Assembly: GCA_947629335.1 (NCBI GenBank)
Contig: CANRDI010000001.1
Span: 186,001-250,000 of the forward strand
Length of the DNA stretch: 64,000 bases
Reading direction: 5' to 3'
Origin: an uncultured Clostridia bacterium
Lineage (GTDB): Bacteria; Bacillota; Clostridia; Oscillospirales; Ruminococcaceae
Shown: piece by piece, positions 45,576 to 54,126 of the stretch
Layout of the letters: each line of letters starts with the position of its first letter
How positions within the stretch are numbered: position 1 is the stretch's first letter
The notes under the pieces: generated by a model
The model's input: the letters and a program-made list of their open reading frames with translations, nothing else
Told to the model about the DNA's origin: nothing
Database searches by the model: none
Translations under genes and position numbers: made by a program

Positions 45576-46619
45576 TTATTTTTTGTTGTCATTCTTAGGC
45601 TTGATTTTTGAAAGAGGATTTTGCTTCATGGCGTTTTCCATTTGCATATCCGAGACATGAGTATATATCTGAGTTGTATTAAGGTTTTCATGTCCGAGAA
45701 CATCTTTCAGAACCCGCACATCAACGCCGTTTTGATACATAAGCGTCGCGGCAGTATGCCGCAGTTTATGTACCGAAAGCCCTAAATTATCAAGCCCGCA
45801 TTTCTTTAAACAATCCTCGACAATCTGCTGGACGCGGCGATTTGATATTCGTGTACGCCGTCTGCTCAAAAACAGAGCGTCTGTTGTCGCGGACATATCG
45901 CGCATACCTTTTTCACGTCGTGTTTCGCTGTCGGTGATATTCGGCGAGATATAATCCTTATAAGCGCTTACGCAGGCTTCGTTTAGATAAATTATACGCT
46001 CTTTGCTGCCTTTGCCGAGGACTTTCAGAGTATAGATCTCGTTTCCGCCGCTGTCATGGGTCATACGAATATCGTCTAAATTGATCCCGACAAGTTCCGA
46101 CAATCTCATTCCGCAGTTGAGAAAAAAAACAATTATACAATAATCCCGCTTTTGATCGGGCGTGTCTACGTTTACAAGAAGTTCAAGAGACTGTTCAAGC
46201 GTCAGATATTTAGGAAGCGCAGGTTTTGGACTCGGAAGTTCAAGTTTTATCATAGGACTTACTTCAAACATATTTTTGTTATTTGTAAGAAATTTGTAAA
46301 ATTGCCTTAAAGTAACGGCTTTTCGATATCTGGCTTTTTGATTGTTGTTTTTCTTTGTCTGCATAAATATCAGAAACTCTTGAGCAATCCGAAGATCAAC
46401 TGATTTAATATCGTCGTCGGTTATGTCGGAAATATCTATTTCAGAAAATTCATTTTCTTTTGCGCGGTTTTTACTTATTTTATAAAATCTGAAAAATGAT
46501 TTTAAATCGTTATAATAATTTTTTACCGTAAGTTCCGAGCGACCTTTGACGATTTGCTCGTAATAAATGAAATCTTTGATAGACTGCGGCGCTGAGTTGT
46601 AAAAGTTATTTCTTGACAT
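45576..46619 (-). CDS. Xer-like tyrosine recombinase
   Basis: 347 residues, longer than XerC or XerD (about 300) and closer in size to single-acting XerS/XerH types. The SAM-like N-terminal core-binding domain is followed by the catalytic set: R in CGMRLSELVG, K in KGSKERIIYL, HKLRHTAA, and H and Y in LGHENLNTTQIYTH. It would resolve chromosome dimers or act on mobile DNA. GAGGAGGG precedes the ATG. A 28-bp dif-like palindrome lies 23 bp upstream, and the gene is monocistronic with its own terminator. Confidence 0.9.
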   Translation of the reverse strand: MSRNNFYNSAPQSIKDFIYYEQIVKGRSELTVKNYYNDLKSFFRFYKISKNRAKENEFSEIDISDITDDDIKSVDLRIAQEFLIFMQTKKNNNQKARYRKAVTLRQFYKFLTNNKNMFEVSPMIKLELPSPKPALPKYLTLEQSLELLVNVDTPDQKRDYCIIVFFLNCGMRLSELVGINLDDIRMTHDSGGNEIYTLKVLGKGSKERIIYLNEACVSAYKDYISPNITDSETRREKGMRDMSATTDALFLSRRRTRISNRRVQQIVEDCLKKCGLDNLGLSVHKLRHTAATLMYQNGVDVRVLKDVLGHENLNTTQIYTHVSDMQMENAMKQNPLSKIKPKNDNKK

Positions 46620-46641
46620 TTCTTTGATTACCCTCCTCTTG

Positions 46642-46669
46642 ATTGCGTAAAATTTCTATTTTACGCAAT
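46642..46669. other. 28-bp dif-like palindrome upstream of the recombinase gene
   Basis: Two perfect 12-bp arms (ATTGCGTAAAAT and ATTTTACGCAAT) flank TTCT. Read as 11-bp arms plus a 6-bp centre it has the dimensions of a Xer dif site. A further half-site ATTATACGCAAT (11 of 12 identical to the right arm) lies exactly 100 bp away at 46758-46769. An operator or mRNA hairpin is the alternative. Confidence 0.55.
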
Positions 46670-46826
46670 AAGCTATATTTCCCCCAAAGTAAAAATTAAA
46701 TAAAAATTATTAACAGATATAGAAATTATAAACAAAAATAACTATCATAATACAAGAATTATACGCAATTGCATATATTTTCCCCTGCTGAGGTTATTAT
46801 AGCATTTTGCGGGAAATTAGTCAATA

Positions 46827-47021
46827 TCAAAATAAAAAACGGATTACATCATAGTTTTCACCAAGTTCGTAAATGTTGCATAAAAATCGAGAACCACTCT
46901 CGTAATCAAGGATTTTTCTGAAAGTCTCATAATCATCATATGCCTCAAAAACATACATTTCAAGGTCATTTTTTGGATTATTATAAAAATCATCTACTTC
47001 ATAAAAAGCTCTGTAAATCAT
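46827..47021 (-). CDS. Small hypothetical protein
   Basis: 64 residues, aromatic and acidic (YEVDDFYNN, VFEAYDDYETF), resembling a genuine small protein rather than noise, but the ribosome site is weak (AAGAGA) and no family is recognised. It is divergent from the structured leader at 47034. Confidence 0.4.
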   Translation of the reverse strand: MIYRAFYEVDDFYNNPKNDLEMYVFEAYDDYETFRKILDYESGSRFLCNIYELGENYDVIRFLF

Positions 47022-47033
47022 TTTAAATATCTC

Positions 47034-47062
47034 TTGACTTTATTTAAATTTTATGATATAAT
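47034..47062 (+). promoter_or_regulatory. Promoter of the structured leader RNA
   Basis: TTGACT (47034-47039) and TATAAT (47057-47062) are 17 bp apart, immediately before the hairpin region. Confidence 0.75.
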
Positions 47063-47150
47063 TCAAAGCATTAGGCAGTGAGAGTTACCTCACGCTTTGA
47101 ATTGTTTTGTGCATATAGCCGTTCGATTGGTGCTCGGAGCGGCTATTTTT
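47060..47150 (+). ncRNA. Candidate structured leader RNA ending in a terminator
   Basis: AATTCAAAGC (47060-47069) pairs perfectly with GCTTTGAATT (47094-47103). Inside, GTGAG (47078-47082) pairs with CTCAC (47089-47093), leaving an 8-base 5' bulge ATTAGGCA. A terminator follows: ATAGCCG (47115-47121) with CGGCTAT (47140-47146) and a T-run. It matches no riboswitch that I can name. It precedes a methyltransferase pseudogene and may have controlled it, or be an independent small RNA. Confidence 0.55.
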
Positions 47151-47195
47151 CTAAACTCAGACTTTTTGTCTGATTTTCTTTAAGGAGTAGTTATT

Positions 47196-47589
47196 TTGAA
47201 TATCAAAGAATTGAGAAAATATTGGGAAACTGAAGAAAACAATGCTAAAATTAAAGGCTGGAATTTTGAGCGAAGATAATGACTTTGAACTCGTCAAAAG
47301 TCTGCTTCCAAATGCGAATAAAAGGTTCATCGGACATAATCTTGAAAAACAGTATGAACTATTCCGTAAAGTTGGTTTTGAAATTTTAGAACAAAATGAA
47401 GCCTATCGTCCTATAAATTTCTATGATACCGGCGCGCTTGTTTGGTTTGCTAAAGTTATAGAATGAGAATTTGTGGATTTCAGTGTCGAAAAATGCTTTG
47501 ATAACTTACTTTCTGCTGAACGAGAGATAATGCGAAATGGAGCAATAAGCGGCAGAATTCATCGGTTTTATTTCGTGGCAAAAAAATAA
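47196..47589 (+). pseudogene. Decayed class I SAM-dependent methyltransferase
   Basis: A TTG with AAGGAG begins MNIKELRKYWETEENNAKIK, a typical start of this methyltransferase family, but stops after 27 codons. The C-terminal part continues in another frame from about 47260 (LVKSLLPN, NLEKQYELFRKVGFEIL, YRPINFYDTGALVWFAKVIE). There a TGA (47464) stands where the family has Trp, and the frame reads on EFVDFSVEKCFDNLL to HRFYFVAKK and stop at 47589. The central SAM-binding half is deleted. So: deletion, frame change and nonsense mutation. Confidence 0.8.
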
Positions 47590-47862
47590 ATTCCAATTTA
47601 TAATATCCGTTGTGCTGATTTTTTTCAGCTCTTCTTCCCTTTCAAATGTAATTGATATTTCAGTTTGAAATTATTTGATGAATTATTTCACAAAAAATGC
47701 ATAATTATATAAAATCAACAAATATTTTTAAAAAATAAGACGTAATTGTCATATTTGTGTAAAAAAACAGTTGAAATTTTTAGACAAATATGTTAATATA
47801 TATGTGTAAGGGTAAATTATTCTCGCATTTGCGGAATTATTTTTTTGAAAGGATTGTTTTTT
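47590..47862 (+). promoter_or_regulatory. AT-rich spacer with the promoter of the SCP2-like gene
   Basis: No gene is visible. The likely promoter is TTGAAA (47771-47776), 17 bp, TAATAT (47794-47799); GAAAGGA precedes the start at 47863. Confidence 0.5.
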
Positions 47863-48357
47863 ATGGTCAAAAATGTTAAGAAAACTGATGAGAAAAAAAT
47901 CGCTGCGGAAGTAAAATCTACGGCAGCTGCAAAAAAGGCTGCCGCTAAAAAGCCTGCTGCAAAAACTGCTGCAAAGACCGCTTCTTCGGCAAAAAAGACC
48001 CCTGCGAAAAAAGCTCCCGCTAAAAAAGCCGTTACTGTTGAAACTGTCTGCAAAAAACTTGAAAAGAAAATTTCCTCGCAAAAGGCTGCCGCAATTAAAG
48101 GCAAGATTGCCGCTGATATTGAGGTATGGGGTTTTGAGGACGGCTCAAACGGAAAAATGTATATCGAAGTAAACAACGGCGCTGTTACTGTTATGCCCTA
48201 CACCTATGATGAAAAAGATTTCAGAGTTTCTTTAAGCTATGCGCTCGCTTCTGCTTTTGTTGAGGGTAAGCTCTCCCTTGGCGACCTGATTAACGAAAAG
48301 GATTTTTATGCAGAAGGCAATATTGCTGCCGCTGTAAAACTTGCGGCTATTTTCTGA
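47863..48357 (+). CDS. Lysine/alanine-rich tail fused to an SCP2-like domain
   Basis: 164 residues from the ATG at 47863. Residues about 1-60 are a histone H1-like repeat of AKKAAAKKPAAK type, strongly basic and likely to bind nucleic acid. Residues about 65-164 look like an SCP2 sterol-carrier fold (IKGKIAADIEVWGFEDG, GKMYIEVNNGAVTVMP, then FVEGKLSLGDLI and YAEGN). SCP2 domains bind lipids or act as small-molecule binders. The next gene begins 28 bp later and is probably cotranscribed. The combination is unfamiliar to me. Confidence 0.78.
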   Translation: MVKNVKKTDEKKIAAEVKSTAAAKKAAAKKPAAKTAAKTASSAKKTPAKKAPAKKAVTVETVCKKLEKKISSQKAAAIKGKIAADIEVWGFEDGSNGKMYIEVNNGAVTVMPYTYDEKDFRVSLSYALASAFVEGKLSLGDLINEKDFYAEGNIAAAVKLAAIF

Positions 48358-48385
48358 TAATTTCTGATTTTTGGAGGAATTACCA

Positions 48386-50257
48386 ATGGTTCATGTAAGA
48401 GAAGATAAGTGCATCGGCTGCAACGCCTGTATCAGATGCTGCCCTATCCCTAACGCAAACACTTATGACGGACAAGTTGTCAAGATAAACAACGACGAAT
48501 GTATTCGCTGCGGAGAATGCGTAAAGCATTGTCCGCACGGTGCGCGCTATTATGATGACGACATTGATAAGGTAATGGAACTTATTCATGCTCATCAGAA
48601 AGTGTCGTTTGTTGTTGCTCCTGCGATAAAGGCTTCTATGGACGGCACTTGGCGTCATGTTTTACAGTGGTTTAAGGACCAAGGCGTTCACGAAATCTAT
48701 GACGGAGCTTTCGGTGCGGATATTTGTACATATATGCACATCAAATATTTAAATCAGCACAAAGGTGAAAAAATTATTTCACAGCCTTGTGCGGCAATCG
48801 TAAATTATGCCGAGCTTCACAAGCCCGAACTTATTTCGCGCCTCTCCCCTGTTCAGTCGCCTCTTATGTGCGCGGCAATTTACGCTAAAAAATACCTTAA
48901 CAACAACGATATACTTGTGGGAATTACGCCGTGTATTGCTAAGACTGTCGAGTTTCAGAATACGGGAGTGGTTTCGTATAACGTTACGTTTAAAAGCATT
49001 ATCCGCTATCTAAAAGACCACAGCATTTCCCTTCCCAACGGTCACAGCCCGTTTGAGTTTTCTGCCGCACGCGGTTTTGATGGCGCATTTTATCCCATTC
49101 CGGGCGGTCTTAAAGATTGTCTGCACGCATACGACCCCGACCTTTTGGTTTCAACATCAGAAGGCGTGCAAAAAGTGTATGACGACCTTGATAACTACAT
49201 AGAGACCGACAAGAATTATCTTCCCACGGTATATGACGTTCTGAGCTGCGAGTTTGGCTGCAACACGGGCGTTGGCGCGAGAGATTCCATAAACAACTTT
49301 AACGCGTATGATATTATGTCGAACGCGAGAACGTGGAGCAAGAAGAAAAATGTTTCAGAGCGTTTCCACAGAAAGATTTTTAAACAGTTAAGGCTTGAGG
49401 ATTTTATCAGAACATATAAAAACAGGTGCGTTTCCCAAAGACCAACGGACGAGCAGCTTGACGAGATTTACAAATCTATGGGCAAGTTTACCGAAGCAGA
49501 CAGGAATATCAACTGTCATGCTTGCGGATTTAAATCCTGCCATGATATGGCTACAACAATTTACTATGGAAACAACCGTCCGAACAACTGTATGGTTTAT
49601 GAAAAGAACCAGATGAGGCTTCTTGCAAGTAAGATTGAAAAGCAGAACGAAGATCTCGGAAAAGCCGTACTTGAGATACATAACGCAATGGACGCGCTCA
49701 ATAAGAAAATCGCGCCTATCTCCGAACAGGCGGCTGATAACTCTGTAAAGAATGCGGGTATTAAGAACGATATGAGTACTCTCGGTAATGATATTACGGG
49801 TATTCAAAATCGAGCGAATGACATTGCCGAGTTTGTTTCAAAAATCAGCGTCAGCATAGGCGAGTATGAGAGGATTTTGTCAAAAATCAAGAGCATTTCC
49901 GAGCAGACAAACATTCTTGCGATAAACGCTTCAATCGAGGCTGCGAGAGCGGGACAGTTCGGAAAGGGATTTGCGGTCGTTGCGGGAGAGATAAGAACAC
50001 TTTCGGTTCGTTCCGCCGACACGCTTAATGCAGCGAAGCAGCATACAAGCGAAATTCTCAGCAATATTGACGGAATTAAGGACGCAACGTCATTTATCGT
50101 AAGCGATGTTGATAAAACAAAGCAGAACGTTGACAATACGGATACTGCCGTTGACGATCTCAACAACAGTCTGAGTTTTATCAGCAACAGCGTTTCTGAG
50201 ATCACCGAGATAATAAAGGCTGTAACACAGCTTGCTTCGGGACTTCAGATGCAATAA
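48386..50257 (+). CDS. [FeFe]-hydrogenase-like sensor fused to a methyl-accepting signalling domain
   Basis: 623 residues from the ATG at 48386 (GGAGG). In order: two 4Fe-4S ferredoxin motifs ([24 protein letters not shown]); a hydrogenase large-subunit domain keeping four putative H-cluster cysteines, C135, C183, C288 and C292 (SQPC, TPCIAK, SCEFGC); and a further Fe-S motif from C377 (CHACGFKSC). It ends in a chemoreceptor signalling hairpin with [20 protein letters not shown] near 504. No membrane helix is present, so it is cytoplasmic. It probably senses H2 or redox state and signals to Che proteins; catalysis is uncertain. Confidence 0.88.
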   Translation: MVHVREDKCIGCNACIRCCPIPNANTYDGQVVKINNDECIRCGECVKHCPHGARYYDDDIDKVMELIHAHQKVSFVVAPAIKASMDGTWRHVLQWFKDQGVHEIYDGAFGADICTYMHIKYLNQHKGEKIISQPCAAIVNYAELHKPELISRLSPVQSPLMCAAIYAKKYLNNNDILVGITPCIAKTVEFQNTGVVSYNVTFKSIIRYLKDHSISLPNGHSPFEFSAARGFDGAFYPIPGGLKDCLHAYDPDLLVSTSEGVQKVYDDLDNYIETDKNYLPTVYDVLSCEFGCNTGVGARDSINNFNAYDIMSNARTWSKKKNVSERFHRKIFKQLRLEDFIRTYKNRCVSQRPTDEQLDEIYKSMGKFTEADRNINCHACGFKSCHDMATTIYYGNNRPNNCMVYEKNQMRLLASKIEKQNEDLGKAVLEIHNAMDALNKKIAPISEQAADNSVKNAGIKNDMSTLGNDITGIQNRANDIAEFVSKISVSIGEYERILSKIKSISEQTNILAINASIEAARAGQFGKGFAVVAGEIRTLSVRSADTLNAAKQHTSEILSNIDGIKDATSFIVSDVDKTKQNVDNTDTAVDDLNNSLSFISNSVSEITEIIKAVTQLASGLQMQ

Positions 50258-50310
50258 TTAAACGCCGCGGCTTTCTTGAAAAAGAAAGCCGATAGGTTTT
50301 GGAGAGAAAT

Positions 50311-50982
50311 ATGAAAAAATCGGTTTTTTTAGCAGTCATCGCGGTGGCATTATTGGCGGGGTGTGCGCCGAGGGAGAACGACGGTTCTTCAAGCTCGGCT
50401 GAAAGTTCGCAAAGCAGCACGGCGGTTTCGAGCAGCACGCAAAGTGTTTCAGGCAGCTCAATCGCTTCGCAAAGCTCGTCTAGTTCTCAAAGCAGTTTGA
50501 GCAGCTCCAAAGCTTCGGAAAGTTCAAGCGCTGTTCAGAGCTCTGAAAGTACGCAGAGTTCATCAACTCAGTCATCAACTCCGTCTAGCAGTTCAACTCA
50601 ATCATCTTCGCAGTCAACTCCCGTACAATCTTCATCTTCAACCCCAACTCAGTCAAGCAGTCAAAAGCCCGTTCAGAGTTCGTCGAGCAAACCAGCGGAA
50701 AGCAAGCCTGCTCAATCGTCTAGCAAGCCTGCTCAGAGTTCGTCAACGCCCACGCAGAGCAAACTAACACCTACTGATACAACAGGCATGGAACTTGATG
50801 AAAATGGTTTCCCCACAAATCCTCAAAGGAATGATAGATTTGTAGATAAAAACGGTCAGGAATGGGAGTGGAATGCGCGAGGATATTGGGATAAAACCAG
50901 CGGTCCTGGCAGTCAACTCCCCGGCCCTACAGCAGATCCTAATGATCCCACATATTGGGGACAATCGCCTAATGCACACTAA
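50311..50982 (+). CDS. Serine-rich lipoprotein (paralogue A)
   Basis: 223 residues from the ATG at 50311 (GGAGAG upstream). A lipobox (ALLAGC) ends a short signal peptide. Residues 30-160 are a low-complexity Ser/Gln/Thr/Pro stretch with repeated QSSS units, then a conserved C-terminal module (LTPTDTTGM, DENGFPTN, LPGPT, DPNDP, YWGQSPNAH). The stretch resembles a wall-spanning spacer presenting the C-terminal module outside. A paralogue lies inverted at 56183. Function unknown. Confidence 0.88.
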   Translation: MKKSVFLAVIAVALLAGCAPRENDGSSSSAESSQSSTAVSSSTQSVSGSSIASQSSSSSQSSLSSSKASESSSAVQSSESTQSSSTQSSTPSSSSTQSSSQSTPVQSSSSTPTQSSSQKPVQSSSSKPAESKPAQSSSKPAQSSSTPTQSKLTPTDTTGMELDENGFPTNPQRNDRFVDKNGQEWEWNARGYWDKTSGPGSQLPGPTADPNDPTYWGQSPNAH

Positions 50983-51001
50983 TTCATAATAGTTATATTT
51001 T

Positions 51002-51036
51002 ACCCTCGGCTTTTGTGCCGAGGGTTATCTGTTTTA
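51002..51036 (+). terminator. Terminator after lipoprotein A
   Basis: ACCCTCGGC-TTTTGT-GCCGAGGGT (51002-51025) is followed by a T-rich tail. Nearly the same hairpin ends pduL and lipoprotein B. Confidence 0.8.
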
Positions 51037-51074
51037 TGAAAGGAGATTTTCATTATGCAAATAAAAAATTTCAT

Positions 51075-51899
51075 TTACGCTCTCTTTCTTGAAACAAGTC
51101 CAACTGCGAAAAATCCCGCGAACATTGCTATATTAACGCACACGATTGACGCGCCGCAGGGCGTGTCGAGAGCGTAAGAAATAATCATTCCTATGATAAA
51201 CGAAACGACTGAGACGACAGCCGAGCTTATTGTTACCGAAAGGAAACTTTTAAAAACTCTCATTGAGCTGAGCGCAGGGAAAATAATAAGACTCGAAATA
51301 AGCATACTTCCCATAAGCCTCATTCCTATAACTATAGTTATCGCCGTAAGAAGCGCTATCATCATATTGTAGACATTTACCGCGCCGCCTGTCGCTTTTG
51401 CAAAACTTTCATCAAAGGTTATCGCAAATATTTTTGTGTAGAAAAATACAAACATAAATAATACAATAAGCGCAAGTATTACGCTTATCACAACATCGCT
51501 TTTGCTGACGGAAATTATACTGCCGAAAAGATAGCTGTTGATGTCTACATTTACGCCGCTTGAAAGCGAGACCGCCATAACGCCTATTCCGAGAGCGCCC
51601 GTTGAAATAAGAGCAATGGCCGCGTCGCCCTTGATTTTTCCGTTTGACGTCAATCTCAGCAGTAAAAACGCCGCCGCGATGACAACGGGAATTGCAACAG
51701 CCATTGGCGCTAAATTCATAACAGTTGCAATAGCCAGCGCTCCGAAACCAACATGCGAAAGCCCGTCGCCGATCATTGAAAACCGCTTCAGAACAAGGCT
51801 TACTCCGAGCAATGCCGCGCAGAGCGAAACCAATATCCCTACAATAAGCGCTCTCACAAGAACAGGTACGCTGAATATCTCCGCAAATATTTCAAACAT
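51075..51899 (-). CDS. znuB: Metal ABC transporter permease (ZnuB type)
   Basis: 274 residues with about eight helices, ABC-3 family. SMIGDGLSHVGFGALA near 45 and LMGSMLISSLIIFPAL are typical. I use the ATG at 51899; a GTG at 51908 is also possible. It overlaps znuC by 8 bp. It forms the membrane channel for zinc or manganese with ZnuC and ZnuA. Confidence 0.92.
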   Translation of the reverse strand: MFEIFAEIFSVPVLVRALIVGILVSLCAALLGVSLVLKRFSMIGDGLSHVGFGALAIATVMNLAPMAVAIPVVIAAAFLLLRLTSNGKIKGDAAIALISTGALGIGVMAVSLSSGVNVDINSYLFGSIISVSKSDVVISVILALIVLFMFVFFYTKIFAITFDESFAKATGGAVNVYNMMIALLTAITIVIGMRLMGSMLISSLIIFPALSSMRVFKSFLSVTISSAVVSVVSFIIGMIISYALDTPCGASIVCVNIAMFAGFFAVGLVSRKRA

Positions 51900-52599
51900 C
51901 TTTACCACCGCCTTTTGCGAGATTTGCGAAATCGCTTTTCTTAAACTCGTCTATTCCCCCGAAAAACCAACCTTCTTCACGCATACAAAGCACACGGTTT
52001 GCATATTTGAGCGCGGCGGAAATATCGTGAGTTACCATGATAACGGTAATTCCTTCTTTGTTTATTTTGGAAATAAGCTCGTAAAACTCGGCAGTTATAA
52101 TCGGGTCAAGTCCCGTAACAGGCTCGTCAAGAAGCAAAAGTTTTTTTGTCGCACAAAGCGCCCTTGCAAGCAGTACGCGCTGTTGCTGACCGCCCGAAAG
52201 ATCGCGGTAACTGCGGTTTTTCAGGTCTGTAATTCCGAGACGCTCAATGTTGTCCAAGGCAATTTTTTTCTCTCTTGAAGAATAGAACGGACGAATCCCC
52301 CTTGAATTAAGACAGCCCGATATTACGACCTCGTAAACGCTCGCGGGAAAACTTTTCTGTGCGCTTGTCTGCTGAGGAAGATAGCCTATTTCGTTTTTTC
52401 TAAGTCCCTCGCCGAATTCTATCGTGCCGCTTTCGGGTTTTTTAAGCGACAAAAGTCCCTTTACGAGCGTGCTTTTTCCCGAACCGTTTTCTCCGACAAT
52501 ACACAAATAATCTCCGCTTTCAACTTTGAAACTGAGATCTTTTATTACCATAATATTTTCATATGATAAAGTAAGGTCATCTACTTTAATTAGTGCCAT
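51892..52599 (-). CDS. znuC: Metal ABC transporter ATPase (ZnuC type)
   Basis: 235 residues. Walker A GENGSGKST near 38, signature LSGGQQQRVLLARAL, Walker B LLLLDEPVTGLD and the switch histidine in VTHDIS are all present. It powers uptake with ZnuB and ZnuA. The start follows znuA by 25 bp. Confidence 0.95.
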   Translation of the reverse strand: MALIKVDDLTLSYENIMVIKDLSFKVESGDYLCIVGENGSGKSTLVKGLLSLKKPESGTIEFGEGLRKNEIGYLPQQTSAQKSFPASVYEVVISGCLNSRGIRPFYSSREKKIALDNIERLGITDLKNRSYRDLSGGQQQRVLLARALCATKKLLLLDEPVTGLDPIITAEFYELISKINKEGITVIMVTHDISAALKYANRVLCMREEGWFFGGIDEFKKSDFANLAKGGGKDV

Positions 52600-52624
52600 A
52601 AAAACTCGTCTTTCTTTAAATGAT

Positions 52625-53554
52625 TTAATTTTCCAAAATCCTTTTCAGCATATCATAATTTCGCTCCATAAGCGTCAGATAGCTCTCGCCTGCCGAAAAG
52701 TCGTCTGCGGAAATGTTGTGGCAGCTATGAAATTCTTCAACGGGAAGTTTGTGTTCATTTGCAAGCGTTTCAGCAAGTTTGTGATTTGAAAGTTCAATGC
52801 AGAAAACAGCTTTTACTGTATCGTTTTCGGTTAATTTTTCATTAAGAAACGCTATAGTCTGCGCGGAAGGCTCAGTTTCCGAGTTGCACCCCGGAAATGC
52901 CGCATAATATTTCAAACCGTATTCTTTAAAGAAATATAACAGCGGAAATCTGTCGCCGAATACAAAATATCTGTCCTCTTCGGAAAAAAGTTCTTCAAAT
53001 CTGCTGTCGAGCGAATTAATTTGTGCAATATAATTTTCGGCGTTTTCTTCAAATACTTCCTTTTTTTCAGGAAACAGCATTATTGCTTTTTTCATAATGC
53101 CTGAAACAATTTTTACTGCATTTTTCGGAGACGTCCAGATATGCTCGTCATATTCATCTGTTTCATCAGTGTGAGAATTTTCCTCGCCGTTTATTATCTC
53201 TTCTTCTTTGATCGCTTCAACTTCGTCTATCATTTTCAGCGTATTAGTTTCGTCAGTTCCGCTCAGAATATTTTCTACCCATTCGTCCGATTCACCGCCA
53301 TTATATATAAACAAATCACAATTGTTTATCTTTACAATATCCTTTGCCGAGGGATCGTAGCTGTGGCTTTCTGTTCCGGGCTTCAGAAGCAGAGTAACCT
53401 CTGCGGTATCGCCAAAAATCTGACGCGCGAAATCGTATGCGGGAAAAATCGTTGTGACTATCTGCAATTTACCGCTGTCGCTGTCCTTACAGCCGCAAAA
53501 AGAACCCGAAATTAAAACGACGGATAAAATTGCAGAAAAAAATCTTTTAAACAT
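52625..53554 (-). CDS. znuA: Metal-binding lipoprotein (ZnuA type)
   Basis: 309 residues from the ATG at 53554 (GGGAG upstream). A signal peptide ends at SFCGC, a slightly unusual lipobox. The solute-binding domain keeps the metal histidines in ESHSYDPSAKD, an acidic/His loop (SHTDETDEYDEHIWTSP) typical of zinc binders, and FGDRFPLLYFF. It captures zinc (possibly manganese) for ZnuBC. The Fur-family gene overlaps its start. Confidence 0.92.
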   Translation of the reverse strand: MFKRFFSAILSVVLISGSFCGCKDSDSGKLQIVTTIFPAYDFARQIFGDTAEVTLLLKPGTESHSYDPSAKDIVKINNCDLFIYNGGESDEWVENILSGTDETNTLKMIDEVEAIKEEEIINGEENSHTDETDEYDEHIWTSPKNAVKIVSGIMKKAIMLFPEKKEVFEENAENYIAQINSLDSRFEELFSEEDRYFVFGDRFPLLYFFKEYGLKYYAAFPGCNSETEPSAQTIAFLNEKLTENDTVKAVFCIELSNHKLAETLANEHKLPVEEFHSCHNISADDFSAGESYLTLMERNYDMLKRILEN

Positions 53555-53951
53555 TTTCTTCTCCCTTCGCACATACGCTGCACAATCCGTAAAACACGGT
53601 TTTACCTATATCAACATAAAAATTATGTTTTGCTTTGATATGCTCTTGAATTTCAGAAATAAAATCACAATCAAGATGAATCAGCTTTCCGCATTTTTCG
53701 CACCTTAAATGAAAATGCGACGCGCATTCTTCCGAGTCCGAAAGCTGATAGCACGAGGAATTTCCGTCAGTAAAACGCTTTAAAACGCCGCTTTCCGTAA
53801 GTTTTGAGAGCGTTCTGTAAACGGTCGCTTCGCCGGAGGTGATTTCTCCGCTTTTAATAATATCCTTTGCAGAAAAGCATTTTCCACGGCGTTTTGAAAA
53901 AAATTCAACGATTTCATCACGTTGTTTTGTGTTGTAATTATTTCTGTCCAT
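53547..53951 (-). CDS. Fur-family repressor, probably Zur
   Basis: 134 residues from the ATG at 53951; the GTG at 53963 lies in the AGGTGA ribosome site. A winged helix (GEATVYRTLSKLTESGVL) is followed by HFHLRCEKCGKLIHLDC and a C-terminal CSVCAK, the structural zinc cysteines. It heads the zur-znuA-znuC-znuB operon and overlaps znuA by 8 bp. Its genetic context makes Zur the best reading; Fur or PerR cannot be excluded. Confidence 0.9.
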   Translation of the reverse strand: MDRNNYNTKQRDEIVEFFSKRRGKCFSAKDIIKSGEITSGEATVYRTLSKLTESGVLKRFTDGNSSCYQLSDSEECASHFHLRCEKCGKLIHLDCDFISEIQEHIKAKHNFYVDIGKTVFYGLCSVCAKGEENV

Positions 53952-53979
53952 TTTGAGGTTCACCTGCTTTAAATGAAAT

Positions 53980-54036
53980 TGAAAATGATTTTCACTATCA
54001 ATTTCAAATTATAACATATTTTTTTATAAATTTCAA
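53980..54036 (-). promoter_or_regulatory. Promoter and Fur-family box of the metal uptake operon
   Basis: On the minus strand TTGAAA (54031-54036), 17 bp, TATAAT (54008-54013). Just downstream, at the expected transcription start, is the perfect 7-1-7 palindrome TGAAAATGATTTTCA (53980-53994, plus strand), the layout of Fur/Zur boxes. Confidence 0.8.
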
Positions 54037-54126
54037 TAGTTTTACTTGATTTTTTTAAAAAAAAGTAGTATAATTAAATAGTAAATTTTGGGCGAATTGC
54101 CCTGTAAAAAATTGGAGGAATTTATT

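Noticed and set aside
46827-47190. T-box or known riboswitch for the leader at 47060
   Set aside because: No T-box bulge, specifier loop or other class-defining motif can be matched, so it is left as an unassigned structured RNA.
51055-51177. Plus-strand 40-codon frame with GGAG and ATG just after the lipoprotein A terminator
   Set aside because: Almost all of it is antisense to the end of znuB and it lies behind a terminator with no promoter. Possibly a remnant but unsupported.
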